A stretch of DNA of 64,000 bases from Musa acuminata AAA Group. Its lineage: Eukaryota > Streptophyta > Magnoliopsida > Zingiberales > Musaceae. A program made the translations under genes and the position numbers. The stretch's first letter is position 1; the number at the start of each line of letters is the position of its first letter. Location: the NCBI RefSeq assembly GCF_036884655.1, contig NC_088354.1:17000001-17064000 (forward strand), written 5' to 3'. Under the pieces are notes generated by a model. That model had not been told where the DNA came from. It made no database searches and saw nothing but the letters and a program-made list of their open reading frames with translations. This document shows positions 45,311-56,834 of the stretch, in pieces.

Positions 45311-45346
45311 TTCTCTCGGGTGTAAATCCGAAATGAGAAATACCCC

Positions 45347-45358
45347 GCTCTGATACCA
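45347..45358 (-). other. Primer-binding site of element F
   Basis: GCTCTGATACCA on plus, i.e. TGGTATCAGAGC on minus, two bases inside the 5' LTR. It is a perfect initiator Met-tRNA PBS. Confidence 0.92.
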
Positions 45359-45360
45359 AT

Positions 45361-47831
45361 TGTTAGGATCGAGAGCACTAAGAGGGGGGGGTGAATTAGT
45401 GCAGCGGAAATCTTTCAGCGATTAAAAACGAAAGCTGCGTTCGTTCGATAAAAACTATTTTGATGCAAAAGCCGATTCTAAGATTACTTATGAATAAGTG
45501 CAGTTTACGTTTAAACACAGTTAGCGTCTAAACGCAGTTTGCGTCTAAATGCAGATTGCGTCTAAACTCAGATTGCGTCTAAGCGCAGTTTGCGTCTAAG
45601 CGCAGATTGCGTCTAAGCGCAGTTTGCGTCTAAACACAGTTTGCGTCTAAGCGCAGTTTAAGCAGAAGTATAATGTGCTGCTATTGTACAGCTCAAAAAG
45701 CAATATGCAAAAAGCAGATTTACGTCTAAACGAAGATTTACGTCTAAACGCAGATTTACGTCTAAACGCAGATTTACGTCTTAAACGCAGATTTACGTCT
45801 GAACTTTGAAACTCGTTTGTATACTCGCAGAAGGCAGTATGCAGTTGAAATCAAGACGTAAACGTAAACTGAAATCTGATGATTGTACGATGAAAGCCGA
45901 TTTACGTCTAAATGCAGTTTTACGTCTAAATGTTGAAACCCGTTCGTAAAATTGCAGAAGACAGTTTGCAGTTATAAATAGAATCAAAATGTAAATGTAA
46001 ACTGCAAAGAAACTCATTCGTAAAAGCGCAGAAGACAGTTCGCAGTTATAAACATATTCAAGACGTAAATGTAAGCTGCAATGTAAAGATCGTACGAAAA
46101 CACCTTTTGACGTTTGAATGCAGATTCGGAAAGATTAGAACTTAGAAACTTGTTCGTAAAAGCGCAGAGAGCAGTAGCTATGTAGGAGGTTTGCAGTAAT
46201 GATAAAGTGCTCAAAATAAACGCAAACCAGAGATTTAGAGTGGTTCGGTCAGTCTTGACGTACTCCACTTTTGGCTTCCTCCACCGGCGAGGTCACCGAC
46301 GTCAACTAGGGGCCTTCCTTCAATGGGCGAAGGCCAACTGCCCTTTTACAGTTTCTCTCCTTTTGACGGGCTCAGGAGACAACCCTTACAGAACCTTTCT
46401 CTCCTCTCTTTACAACTCAAGACTTGAAGAACAGAGAAGAGGAGAACTTTAGGACTTTACACAAATTTGAGCTCTTAGAATCACTGAAAAGATCAAGAAT
46501 TCGGTGTGGATCTATATCTTTTCAGTGCTGAATGGGTGGGGTATTTATAGGCCCCAACCCAATTCAAATTTGGAGCTCAAAACGATCAAATCCCGGAATT
46601 CCGGGATCAGGCGGTTGCACCTCTTGACTGGAGAGGTTGCACCGCCTGGCAGAGCTCGAAGACTGAGCCCAGGCGGTGCCACCTCTTGACTGAGGCGGTT
46701 GCACCTCTCTGCCAGAGCTCGAAGACCGAGCTCAGGCGGTGCCACCTCTCTGTCAGGGAGGTTGCACCGCCCAGTCTTGCTCGAAGACTGAGCTCAGGCG
46801 GTGCCACCTCCTGGCTGGGGAGGTTGCACCGCCCAGTCTCGCTGGGAGGCTTAGCCCAAGCGGTGCCACCTCCTGGCTAGGGCGGTGCCACCTCTTTCAC
46901 TATTTCAGCTCACTTAGTTTGGCTCCAAACTTGGCCCAAACCAGTCCGAACTTGGGCCTAATTGGCCCCTACTTGGGTTATAGGATTAACACCTAATCCT
47001 AACCCTAATTAATGTGCTAACTATGATTTTAAAGACATTTTCTAAGCTATTACAAAGTTCGCAAGTCAAGACTTCTTCTGGCGAGCTTCCGGCAAACTTC
47101 CGGTGGTCTTCCGATGAACTCTCGGAAACCATTCTGCGAACTCCCGGCAAGCTCCTAGACTTCACGATTTGTTCTTAGCGAGTTCCAACGAGCTTCTTCG
47201 GCAAGCTTCGATCTTTCTCGGCGAGCTCCGCGAACTCCCAACGAACCTTCCGGCGAGCTTCCGAAAAACCCTTCGGCAAGCTCCCAACTCATTCTCGGCT
47301 AGTTCCGGTAGCATTCCCGACGAACCTTCGGACTTCCGTCGAACTCTCGAACTCGCAACAAATCCTTCGCGCTTGACTCCGACACTTTGTTTCGCTTTAT
47401 GTCTTCATCGTTATCATAGTTAATCCTGCACAATTGAAACAAAACTTCGATCGAGACAATTAATCCTAAGCAATTAACCAAGTTGTCCGGCATGTCATTG
47501 GTCCCTCGACGCTTCGTCTGATTCTTCGGCGCATCGTCCTCTCCTACGGCCTATTGCCCAATGGGCCAATTGACTCCGCAACTCCGATATCTGTGGCACA
47601 ATAACCGCTCTTCTTGGCCCGATGCCCGAGTCCACTGCCCGAAGCCTTCTGTCGATACGTCGACCGATCCACCGGCCCGACGTCCAATCTTCTGACATGT
47701 TCCTCCGGCACAACATGATTTTCCTGCTTTAACTGTCTCATCCTGATCGAGGCATCCTGCGTCACTCAAAACACAGATTAAATCATAAACATATATCAAG
47801 TAGTTTCATCATCAAAATACGAGATTCAACA
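45361..47831 (-). repeat. 5' LTR of element F
   Basis: 2471 bp, nearly identical to the 3' LTR apart from small indels in the repeat block. Palindrome at 46590-46607 and TATA at 46542-46549. The terminal C-run (G-run on plus, about 45385) and stem are intact. Confidence 0.92.
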
Positions 47832-48885
47832 GTGGTGTATCTGGTCCTTAGACTTGAGACACCATGGATGTCCTGTATGAGTGCTCCACTCTTTGATACC
47901 TGACTTATAGGTTTGGCTGTCCCCAGATCTAGTACAGTTGGTCATTGGGAGTGGTAGTCGACCTTACGAGGGCTATTGAGTGTTAATAGAGGATCATCCA
48001 CTCTCGGCGTCATGAGAGGAATATCCTATGTGTTCTTGCTCAGACAAATCCCTGGCCAGGGTCATTCTGGTTGAGAGAGAAAGAGTACTCCGGGAGAATC
48101 CGATTAGAGCGAGACTCGAGTAGAAATCGTATGGGTCTGACAGCACCATACTCGATATACGATCTCTGGGATATTAGATGGATGAGGGACTATAGGTACA
48201 TGGTAACTGAGGACAGACAGGTCCAATGGATTGGATTCCCTTGTATCGTCTGGGGGCTACGGCGTAGTGGCCTAGTACGTCCGTAGTCGATGAGTCGAGT
48301 GAATTATTACAGAGATAATAATTCACTGAGTTAGAAGGAGTTCTGACAGGTATGACTCACGGCCAGCTCGATATTGGGCCTAGAGGGTCACACACATATG
48401 GTAGACATTGCGATGAGTAGAGGTTCGGATATGAGATATCCGACGGAGCCCTTGTCTTATCGGATGCAGATCCAATACCCACTAGGGAAGGACCCATTAG
48501 GGTTTGACACGGGATCTCTATAAATAGGAGGGATTCACAGCCTCATAGGCTAGAGTCTTTGCTTACCTTTCATATTCTCCTCTCCCTCTCCACCTTAGAG
48601 TAGGCCTGGAGTTTTGAGGAGCGTCGTCGCAACCCTGCTGTGTGGATCACCGCTAGAGAGGAGGACGCTTGACCTCCTTCACCCTCTCCTAAGGATCTGC
48701 AAGGAAACAGGGATATACGATCTCCCTAGGTAACACAATCTCTATACGCAGTTTTGTGTTTTGCGGATTTTTGCGCACCAATCTTCGCACGACGACGAAC
48801 ATCTTTTTGGGAATCGGGGATTTTTGTTTTCTTGTTCTTCCGTTGCGTATATGATGTCGCCCCCCAATGATTTCCCAACACTCTT

Positions 48886-49571
48886 TTGCGCTTTTACGAA
48901 CGAGTTTCTTTACAGTTTACGTTTATGTCTTGATTCCACTTGTAACTGCAAACTGTCTTATGCGCTTTTACGAACGAGTTTCTTTGCAGTTTACATTTAC
49001 GTTTTGATTCTATTTATAACTGCAAACTGTCTTCTGCAATTTTACGAACGAGTTTCAAGGTTTAGACGAAAATCTACATTTAGACGTAAAACTGCATTTA
49101 GACGTAAATCGGCTTTCCTCGTACAATCATCAGATTTCAGTTTACGTTTACGTCTTGATTTCAACTGCATATTGCCTTCTGCGAGTTTACAAACGAATTT
49201 TAAAGTTCAGACGTAAATCTGCGTTTAGACGTAAATCTGCTTTTTACATATTACTTTTTGAGTTGTACAATAGCAACACACTGTCTTTATACTTCTGCTT
49301 AAATTGCTTTTGATCTAAACAAGTGATTTACAAATCGGCACTTAGACGTAAACCTGTTTCTTCGTACGAACGTCGGATTTCAGTTTGCGCCAATATTCTG
49401 GTTTTCTTCATAGCTGCAAACTGCCTACATAGATTGACTGCAATCTTGCTTAGTATCAACTTTCATATAGAGCTGTCTTTATCGTTCAAACGCAGCTTTC
49501 GATTTTAATCGTACAAAGTTATCCGCTGCACTAATTCACCCCCCCCCCTCTTAGTGCTCTCGATCCTAACA
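48886..49571 (+). repeat. LTR 3 of composite E, right part
   Basis: It resumes LTR 3 after G with TTGCGCTTTTACGAACGAG and ends CGATCCTAACA at 49571, followed by GTACC (the outer duplication of E). 686 bp; with the left part 1940 bp, close to LTR 1 and LTR 2. Confidence 0.92.
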
Positions 49572-49576
49572 GTACC

Positions 49577-50249
49577 ACCACCCAGTCTGGATGGTACGAT
49601 TGCCTGATAGAGCTCGTAGACCGAGCTCTAGTGGTACCACTACCTGACAGGGGCGATACCACCGCTGGTAGCATTAACTCCAGCGGTACCACCACCTAGA
49701 CCACCTGGGAAACTGGGTCTCCCAGGCGGTGCCACCGTCAGCCATAATTTCAAGGGCTGAATAGGCTATTTAATCCGACCCAATTCATCCCTGTTTAAGG
49801 GCCCAATTGGCCCCTAACTAAGTTAGTGGGATTACCTCCTAATCCTAACTCAATTTACGAACTAACTACAATAATTAAGACAATTGACAAAGCATCTTGT
49901 TTCGGTATGTCAATTGCTCTTCCGGTGAGCTTTCGACAATCTTCTAGCGAACTTCCGATGAACTATCGACAATGTTCTAGCAGACTCCCGGCAAGCTCCT
50001 GAACTTTACGACGATCTTCTTGGCGAGTTTCGAAGAGCTTTTTTGGCAAGCTCCTAGACTTCTCGGTTAGTTCCGATAGAACTTTTGATGAACTCTTGAA
50101 CTCCCAATGAGATCTCGATCTTGACTCCGACACAACACCTGCTTTGTGTCTTACTGCTATCGTAGTTAATCCTACACACTTATCTCAATACATAAATTAG
50201 GTCAAATAATTTACCAATTGATTTTATCATTAAAATTCAAGATTCAACA
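49577..50249 (-). repeat. 3' LTR of element H, right part
   Basis: It continues the GGTACCACC modules cut at 23849 and ends AAGATTCAACA, the LTR start on minus. Together with the left part it is about 100 bp longer than the 5' LTR of H, so one copy has gained or lost sequence. Confidence 0.85.
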
Positions 50250-50857
50250 ATCTCTCCCTTTTTTATGATGACAACTAATTAGTGAAGGAGTTAACCTTAA
50301 CTCCCCCTATCTATATGACGTACGAACTTGAATTCACAACCTTGAATTCAAGCTTTGATTTAGAAATCACATGCATTGTGTATCATTATAATTTCAAGTC
50401 ATCAAGATATTAGATGCACAATCATTTCATGCATGATAAAATATTTTGATGGAGCCTTTCATCACTCTTTGCATAAAATATCATCATTATTGCATTGTAG
50501 CAATAAAAAGTTCACAATCCGATAATGCATCATTTTAGCATAGACCTTTTCAGACCATCACAACATCATAGACCTTTTCAGTATTTGAAAAGATCACAAC
50601 ATCATATAATTTTTCAGCATAGAGTTTCAACATTAAAGTAAGCATCATTTTAAGATTACAACATCAAAGTAAGCATCATTTTAAGATTACAATATCAAAG
50701 TAAACAACATAAGATTACATCATCAAAGTAAGCATAAAAAAGATAGGGATTTCATCCACTTCTCCCCCTTTGTTATCAGCAAAAAGACATACACAACTTA
50801 TTCAGGTGATGGCAAGTCAAAATATCTAAACAAGGTGTTAAGCTGTTGATGAATCTA
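50250..50857 (-). other. 3' UTR and PPT of element H
   Basis: Non-coding. The PPT (ATCTCTCCCTTTTTT on plus) adjoins the LTR and a second PPT-like CTCCCCCTTTGTTATC lies near 50762. Short tandem words (ATCAAAGTAAGCATCATTTTAAGATTACA) recur two to four times at 50630-50740. Confidence 0.7.
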
Positions 50858-51894
50858 CTATAACTCAGTTAAAATTTGATCTTGACATTGTTCAAATATA
50901 TTTTGACATTGTTCAAATCGATCCATTCGAGTCCCTATGTCGTCGATAGATGAGGGGAGGACTTGCTCTGTTGGAGGTGTTGCCTCAAAGGGACCAGTAG
51001 GAGGAGATTGATTACCTCTAAATATTAGTATTTCAGGTTCTGGTTCAGGTGGAAGGGGATTAGTTCTTCTAGGTAATCTAGTCTACATCCCATTTTTGAA
51101 TATATACTTTAATATTCGAAGTAGGTTTCTATTTATGACATTAAATCTATCTAGTTCCATAACTTCTTCATTAGGTGGGATAACTATATCATAAGCATGG
51201 ATTAGTCTTATGATCAGGCCACCATATGGCAGCATCATATCTTTTTCGATAGTTCAATCATATTTTGTTGAATTAGGGAGTCAAAACAAATTTCATGTCC
51301 TTTCATAGCCCAATTCATCGTTCCTACTTCCATTTGGTTAACTTCATCATGATGATATTGTTTTGGAATTATAATGCTTATCAAGATGTTATGAAGTAGT
51401 TTGGTGTTGAAAGGTAATAAATGTTCACAACTTTTAGGAAGAATAGATAAGTTAGGATTACCAAATATTATTCCTAAGGCATCAATATAAGTAGTCCTAA
51501 CTGATTCTTCATCCCATTATCCTATAAAATAACAACTTTTTTCTTTCTCCGCAATTCCTATGAGGTTGTAAATTATACTATCCGAAATGGATATATGATG
51601 TCCTAAGAGATAGGTAGATACCCTTTTGTTTTTATCTACATATAAATTGGTGTAAAATAGCCTAACAATTCCAAGGTAGATAGGTTCACTTATTTGAATG
51701 TCTAGATTAGCAAACCATTAAATGGGTTTCAAATCACTTAATTCCTCTAAATCAATATATTTACCCTTATAAACATTTCTAGACTCTATAGATGAAAATT
51801 TAAGGGCATATTGATGAGAATCGAAAAGTAGGGAGTTATAGTTTTTATCTAATCTCATATTCTCTTTATCCCTAGAGGATCTTCTAGAACTTAT
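50858..51894 (-). pseudogene. Extra ORF of element H (broken)
   Basis: A diverged copy of the 349-aa ORF of E, read on minus from the former start (ATG changed to ATA at 51892-51894) to the stop at 50858-50860. Conserved blocks include S-S-R-R-S-S-R-D-K, Y-L-L-G-H-H-I-S-I-S-D, K-S-C-E-H-L-L-P and F-E-Q-C-Q-D-Q-I-L-T-E-L. Nonsense codons and shifts are present (for example near 51720 and 51515). In H it lies downstream of the end of pol, as extra ORFs do in SIRE-like elements. Confidence 0.78.
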
Positions 51895-52559
51895 GGAGAC
51901 TACAATTATGAAGACAAATAAGTGGCAAAAATAAGTAATATAAAGGGGAAATCAATTTGGTTTAGTGATTACCTTAGTAGTTTTTCCTTGTGATTTCCAA
52001 AAGGATGTTGAAGATTGATCTTTGATTTAGTAGAAAGTGGGGATTTTTTTTATTTGCTAGAGGAAGAGCAAGAGATTCAAGTGTTTTGGGGCACTTGGGA
52101 AAGTTGAGGAATGAGTTGGGGTCGGTTCTACCGCCGACCCTAACTTGTTATTTATATAGGGCAGTTGTGGGCGGTGCTACCGCCTACCACCCATGACAAC
52201 TGGCGGTGCTACCGCTAGCTGGGCAGTGCCACCGCCTACAGGCAGTGAGCATTGCTCCAATTATGGTGTTTTGTGGTGTTGACATTGAGTGGTTCCATCT
52301 TACAAGATTTTTTTCATTGTAAAGTGCACACACTCATTTACACATTATAAGCTCATCATGTAAAGATTCGCATCACGTAAAAATTCGCACGAACATTCAT
52401 GATTTATCATATATAATTTTTATGCAAACATCGTAAAAAAAATACGTATGATAAGATTCATATGACTTATTGCACAGTTCATGATTCAAGTGAGTGATAA
52501 AAAATCAAGAAAGTCTGAAATTCAACAATAAAATCAACATTCATGATTCATCATATAAA
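51895..52559 (-). promoter_or_regulatory. Spacer with promoter-like sequence before the extra ORF of H
   Basis: On minus it has GGCGGTAGCACCGCC modules (about 52165-52240), a TATA box CTATATAAATA (52148-52158) and then the block GGGTCGGCGGTAGAACCGACCCC also found in E just after its TATA. About 260 bp of leader precede the ORF. Confidence 0.5.
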
Positions 52560-53261
52560 ATTCATGCATTCGGATAATTTAACATCCCTAATTCCCTTCT
52601 AATAAAATTAAATTATTCTTCATTTAAAGGTTTTATAAAGATATCGGCTAATTGATATTTTATATTAATAAACTCTAAAATTATATCATGATTATTAGCA
52701 AGATCTCGTATAAAGTGATATCTAATGTCAATGTGTTTAGTTCTAGAGTGTTGAATAGGATTTTTTATTAAATATATTACACTTGTATTATCACATTTTA
52801 TAGGAATATTCTTAAGATAAATTTTATAATCTTCTAATGTATTTTTTATTCATATAACTTACGCACAGCATGCACCTGCTACAATATACTTAGCTTCGGT
52901 TGTGGATAATGCAATTGAGTTTTGTTTCTTTAAAGACCTAGAGACAAGTGAGTATCCTAAAAATTGACATATTCTGGATATACTTTTTCTATCTATTTGG
53001 CAGCCAATGAAATCGGCATCGACATAACCAAGTAATTCAAAATTTTTAGATTTTAGATACCATAATCCTAGTTTAGGAGTTCCTTTTAGATATCTAAAAA
53101 TCCTCTTAACAACTTTTAAATGAGATTGCTTGGGGCTAGATTGAAACATAGCATAAAGTCTTACGCTAAACATGATGTTTGGTCTAGTTACGATGAGGTA
53201 TAGTAAATTGCCTATCATATCCCTATAAGCTTTTTGATCAAAGCTTTCTCCACTTTCGTCA
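52560..53261 (-). pseudogene. RNase H of element H
   Basis: Copia RNase H in SIRE form: T-R-P-N-I-M-F-S-V, G-Y-V-D-A-D-F, I-A-L-S-T-T-E-A-K-Y-I-V-A. An open stretch of 119 codons (52859-53218) is bounded by stops. The C-terminal D-I-F-I-K-P-L block lies near 52640-52600. Confidence 0.85.
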
Positions 53262-54060
53262 ATGTCTACTTAGTAGAGGTACTCATAGGGGTATTGATAG
53301 CTTTCAAACTATCCATATTAAATCGTTTTAGCAAGTCTAATGCATATTTTGTTTGACTAATGAAAATGTCATCATTAAGTTGTTTGATTTATAAGCCTAA
53401 AAAGAAGGTTACTTCCCCATCAAACTCATTTCAAATTCTAGACTCATACTCTTTGTAAACGATTCACATAAAGATTTATTAGTAGACCCAAAAATAATAT
53501 CATCAATATAAAATTGAATAATAAAAAAATTATTTTTAAAATTTTTAATAAACATTATAGTATCGACCTTGCCTTTAGAGAAATTACTTTAAATAAGAAA
53601 AGAGCTAAGTCTCTCATACTAAGCCCTTGGGGCTTGTTTCAATCCATAGAGAGCTTTAGTCAATTTAAATACATGATTAGGAAAATTATCATTCTCAAAT
53701 CTGGGAGGTTGTTCAATATAAACTTTTTCGAAAATAAAGCCATTAAGAAAAGCACTTTTAACATCCATTTGAAATAACTTAAAATTATTACTACTAGCAT
53801 AGGCAATGAACATCCTTATGGCATCTAATCGTGCTACGGGAGCGAATGTTTCTTCATAATCGATAATACCTTCTTCTTGGTTAAAACCCTTGGCCACTAA
53901 TCTAACCTTGTTTCAAACTACAATACTAAATTCATCTTGCTTGTTTCTAAAGACCCATTTAGTACCAATAACTAAATGGTCATTTGGCCTCGAAACAAGC
54001 TTCCACACCTCATTTCTCTCAAATTGATTCAACTCTTCTTGTATTGTGATAAGCCATGAA
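53262..54060 (-). pseudogene. Reverse transcriptase of element H
   Basis: The open part at 53619-53897 has V-A-K-G-F-N-Q-E-E-G-I-D-Y-E-E-T-F-A-P-V-A-R, F-Q-M-D-V-K-S-A-F-L-N-G and Y-G-L-K-Q-A-P-R-A, typical SIRE/Maximus motifs. The catalytic box appears as Y-I-D-D-I-I-F-G-S-T near 53510 (Val to Ile). Many stops follow it. Confidence 0.87.
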
Positions 54061-55230
54061 TCATCTTTCAAGACTTCGTCAATGCATTTAGGTTCAATTT
54101 GGGAGAGAATAGCGATGTTTGTACAAAAATTCTTAAGAGAAGAATGAGTTTGAACCTCTTTTGATGTGTCTCCTATGATTAGCTCCTTAGGATGAGCATC
54201 TACATACTTTCATTCCTTGGGTAAGGATGTTTCAGAAGAAGATGCATCTAAGTTGCTAGATGGAGAAAGTGTTTCATTTAAATTTAAAGCATCGAAGTTA
54301 TAATCATCATCAAAATCATTTTTCTTAGTTTCAGAAACTTCATTAAAAACCACATGAATAAACTCTTCTATAATCAAAGTTCTTTTGTTAAAAATACAAA
54401 AAGCCTTAGAAATAGAAGAATAACTAAGAAAAATTCCTTCATCGGATTTTGCATCAAACTTTCCTAAGGTATCTTTTTCATTCAAAATAAAACATTTGCA
54501 TCCGAAGACTTTAAAATATGAAACGTTGGATTTTTTGTTGTTCCACAACTCATAAGGAGTTTTTGAAAGCAATGGTTTTACTATAACCCTATTCATGACA
54601 TAGCATGCTGTATTTATGGCTTCGGCACAAAAATATTTGGGTAAGCTATGTTTGTTTAATATGATTCTAGCTATTTCTTGTAAGTTTCTATTTTTCTTTC
54701 TACTACTCCATTTTGTTGAGGATTTCTTGGAGTAGAGAAATTATGGTTGTGTCCATTAGATTCATAAAATTCTTGGAAATCATAATTTTGAAATTCACCA
54801 CCGTGATCACTTCGAATTGATGAAATCATAAAACCTTTTTCATTTTGAACAAGTTTACAAAACTTAAAAAAATACCTAAAGAGATTAATCACTTTTGTGT
54901 GTAAAAAAATAAGTCCAAGTGTATCTACTATAATCATCAATGATAACAAAGGCGTATTTGCTACCTCCTAAGCTTGATGTAGCAATTGGTATAAATAAGT
55001 CCATATGAATCAATTGCAATGGTCTAAAGGTGCTTATTTGGTTCTTTGGTTTGAAACTACCTTTTATTTGTTTTCCTAATTGACATGCATCACACACATT
55101 GTCTTTAATGAACTTTATATGAGGAATTCCTCTTACAAGTTCTTTAGATGAGATTTGAGAGATTAGTTTCATGCTAGCATGACCTAATCTCCTATGTCAA
55201 AGCCAAGCATCGTCATTCAAAACCGAAAAG
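54061..55230 (-). pseudogene. Integrase of element H
   Basis: Three overlapping open pieces: 54885-55172 (pre-integrase H-R-R-L-G-H, C-D-A-C-Q-L-G-K, first catalytic D in H-M-D-L-F), 54671-54949 (second D in I-R-S-D-H-G-G-E-F; E in G-V-V-E-R) and 54210-54596 (C-terminal V-F-G-C-K-C-F, F-L-S-Y-S). Frameshifts separate them. The D-D-E residues are all still visible. Confidence 0.87.
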
Positions 55231-56784
55231 TATATTTTATTACAAAAATCATTAATATCGATAATGTATACATTATTTTGTTTTAAGGCAATTATAGATA
55301 TATTTTTGTGTAGTTTACATTTCTTAAATCGACAATGATAAGCTATATGCCCAAATTTGCAACAAAAGATACATTTATTTCAGGGTGAAACATGTAAAGT
55401 AGGGCCTTTAACAAAGGGGTTGGATTTTAGTGAGAGCTACTCACAAATCCGATTCCGTCTTTTCTATGAACGTGACCCTTGTTGGCAAGGATCATGTTCC
55501 AGGACTTGCTACCAACATCAAACTTTTATAAGAATTTTTTGAGTAGCAAGTTTTCCTTTCTAAGTATCTTTACTTCATGGCATTTATGCAGGGAGCTAAA
55601 CTATCATCATGCTCAATTTTTAGTCTATCAAAATTGCTAATAAGAGAAGCATATTCATTTTTCAAAGAGTTATACTTTTTATTCAAGGTTCTATATTCAT
55701 CAAACAATTCATGAAATGCACTTAAAAGCTCATCAAAAGATAAATTTGTGTCTAATGAACTTATTACCTCATCTCCAATAGTCATTAATGCATAGTGAGC
55801 AACTTACTCGGTATTAGTTGGCTCCTCTTCTTCGAAGGCACTTGAGTCATCCCATGTTGCTTAAAGAGCCTTCTTCTTCTTTGGTTACTTCTTCTTTGGT
55901 TACTTCTTCTTTGCTAGGAGGCATTCACTCTTATAATGTGCCAGCTTCTTGCATTCATAGCATATCACTTGATCTTTCTTGGGTTCAAATTTATTTTTAT
56001 TATTATTTTTAAATTTATTCTTTTTTATAAATTTTTTGAACTTTCTTGTCAAGAGTGCCAAGTCATCATCAAAGTCCTCATCACTTGAATTTTCTTTTAA
56101 GTAGTCTTCTTGAGTTCTTAGTGTCATATCATTCCTGTTCTTTAGAATGTTGTTCTCAAGCTCTTCATGAGCATTACAAGTCATCTCATAGGTCATTAGT
56201 GACCCGATTAGTTCTTCGAGAGGAAAGTTATTTAAATCCTTGGCCTCTTGAATGACCATTACTTTAGGGTCCCAACTCTTTGGAATGGTTCTTAAAATTT
56301 TATTAATAAGTTCAAAATCCAAGAAACTTTTACCAAGTCCTTTTAGACCATTGACGACATTCGTAAATCGGGTGTACATATCTCCAATGGTCTCACTCGG
56401 TTTCATCCGAAATAACTCATAAGTGTGCACTAAAAGATTAATTTTTGACTCCTTTACTCTACTAGTGCCTTCATAAGTCACTTCGAGTGTGTGCCAAATA
56501 TCAAAAACTGTTTCATAAATAGACATATGATTGAACTCGTTTTTATCTAAAGCACAAAATAAGGCATTCATAACCTTGGCGTTTAAAGCAAAAGTCTTTT
56601 TCTCCAACAAATTCCAATCAGGAAGAGAAGACTTTTGAAACCTGTTTTCTATAATATTCCATAATTTCAAATCCATTGAAATTAGGAAGATCCTCATTCT
56701 AGTCTTCCAATATGTATAATCTATCTCATTGAACATGAGCGGACGTATAATTGAATGACCCTCTTGGTTACTAGCAAATGTCAT
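55231..56784 (-). pseudogene. Gag of element H; protease core deleted
   Basis: The start is at 56782-56784. The 294-aa open part (to 55900) has the SIRE Gag core and a CCHC knuckle C-Y-E-C-K-K-L-A-H-Y-K-S-E-C (Ala for the usual Gly). After stops near 55900 and 55805 it continues through the coiled-coil-like segment (55570-55785) to the second knuckle C-I-F-C-C-K-F-G-H (about 55350-55380). Only about 25 codons further the pre-integrase N-N-V-Y-I-I-D begins, so the D-S-G protease is missing. Confidence 0.83.
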
Positions 56785-56820
56785 CTCTCTTGGGTTTTAA
56801 ACCAAATGAGAGTAAACCTT

Positions 56821-56832
56821 GCTCTGATACCA
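56821..56832 (-). other. Primer-binding site of element H
   Basis: GCTCTGATACCA on plus; TGGTATCAGAGC on minus, two bases inside the 5' LTR, perfect match to the usual PBS. Confidence 0.92.
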
Positions 56833-56834
56833 AT

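Larger units (their letters stand above)
39137..47831 (-). mobile_element. Element F: young gag-only Copia element
   Basis: A complete 8695-bp minus-strand element: 5' LTR (45361-47831), PBS, intact gag, 2.7-kb non-coding spacer, PPT, and 3' LTR (39137-41589). The perfect duplication GTGGT flanks it (39132-39136 and 47832-47836). The two LTRs are nearly identical. No pol domain exists. It is the innermost insertion and therefore the youngest of the nest. It must use enzymes from other elements. Confidence 0.93.
38686..48880 (+). mobile_element. Solo LTR G, interrupted by element F
   Basis: The solo LTR consists of 38686-39136 and 47837-48880, 1495 bp when joined. It runs from TGCTAGTCATAGG to TTTCCCAACA. 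It is flanked by the perfect duplication CTCTT (38681-38685 and 48881-48885). TATAAATA lies at 48519-48526, which sets the plus orientation. It has no internal domain. It shares no sequence with the SIRE-like LTRs, so it belongs to another LTR family that I cannot name. Two strong inverted repeats are present (38849-38867 and 48299-48326). Confidence 0.85.
23850..49571 (+). mobile_element. Composite E: LTR-internal-LTR-internal-LTR Copia element
   Basis: Three LTRs (23850-25804, 30640-32596, 37432-38685 + 48886-49571) alternate with two nearly identical internal regions of 4835 bp each. Only the outer ends carry the target duplication GTACC (23845-23849 and 49572-49576). Both internal regions have gag, a protease fragment, promoter-like DNA, an extra ORF, an RNase H tail and a PPT, but no integrase or reverse transcriptase. 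The middle LTR serves both units. I infer recombination between two copies or a tandem integration. The third LTR is broken by G and F. Confidence 0.93.
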
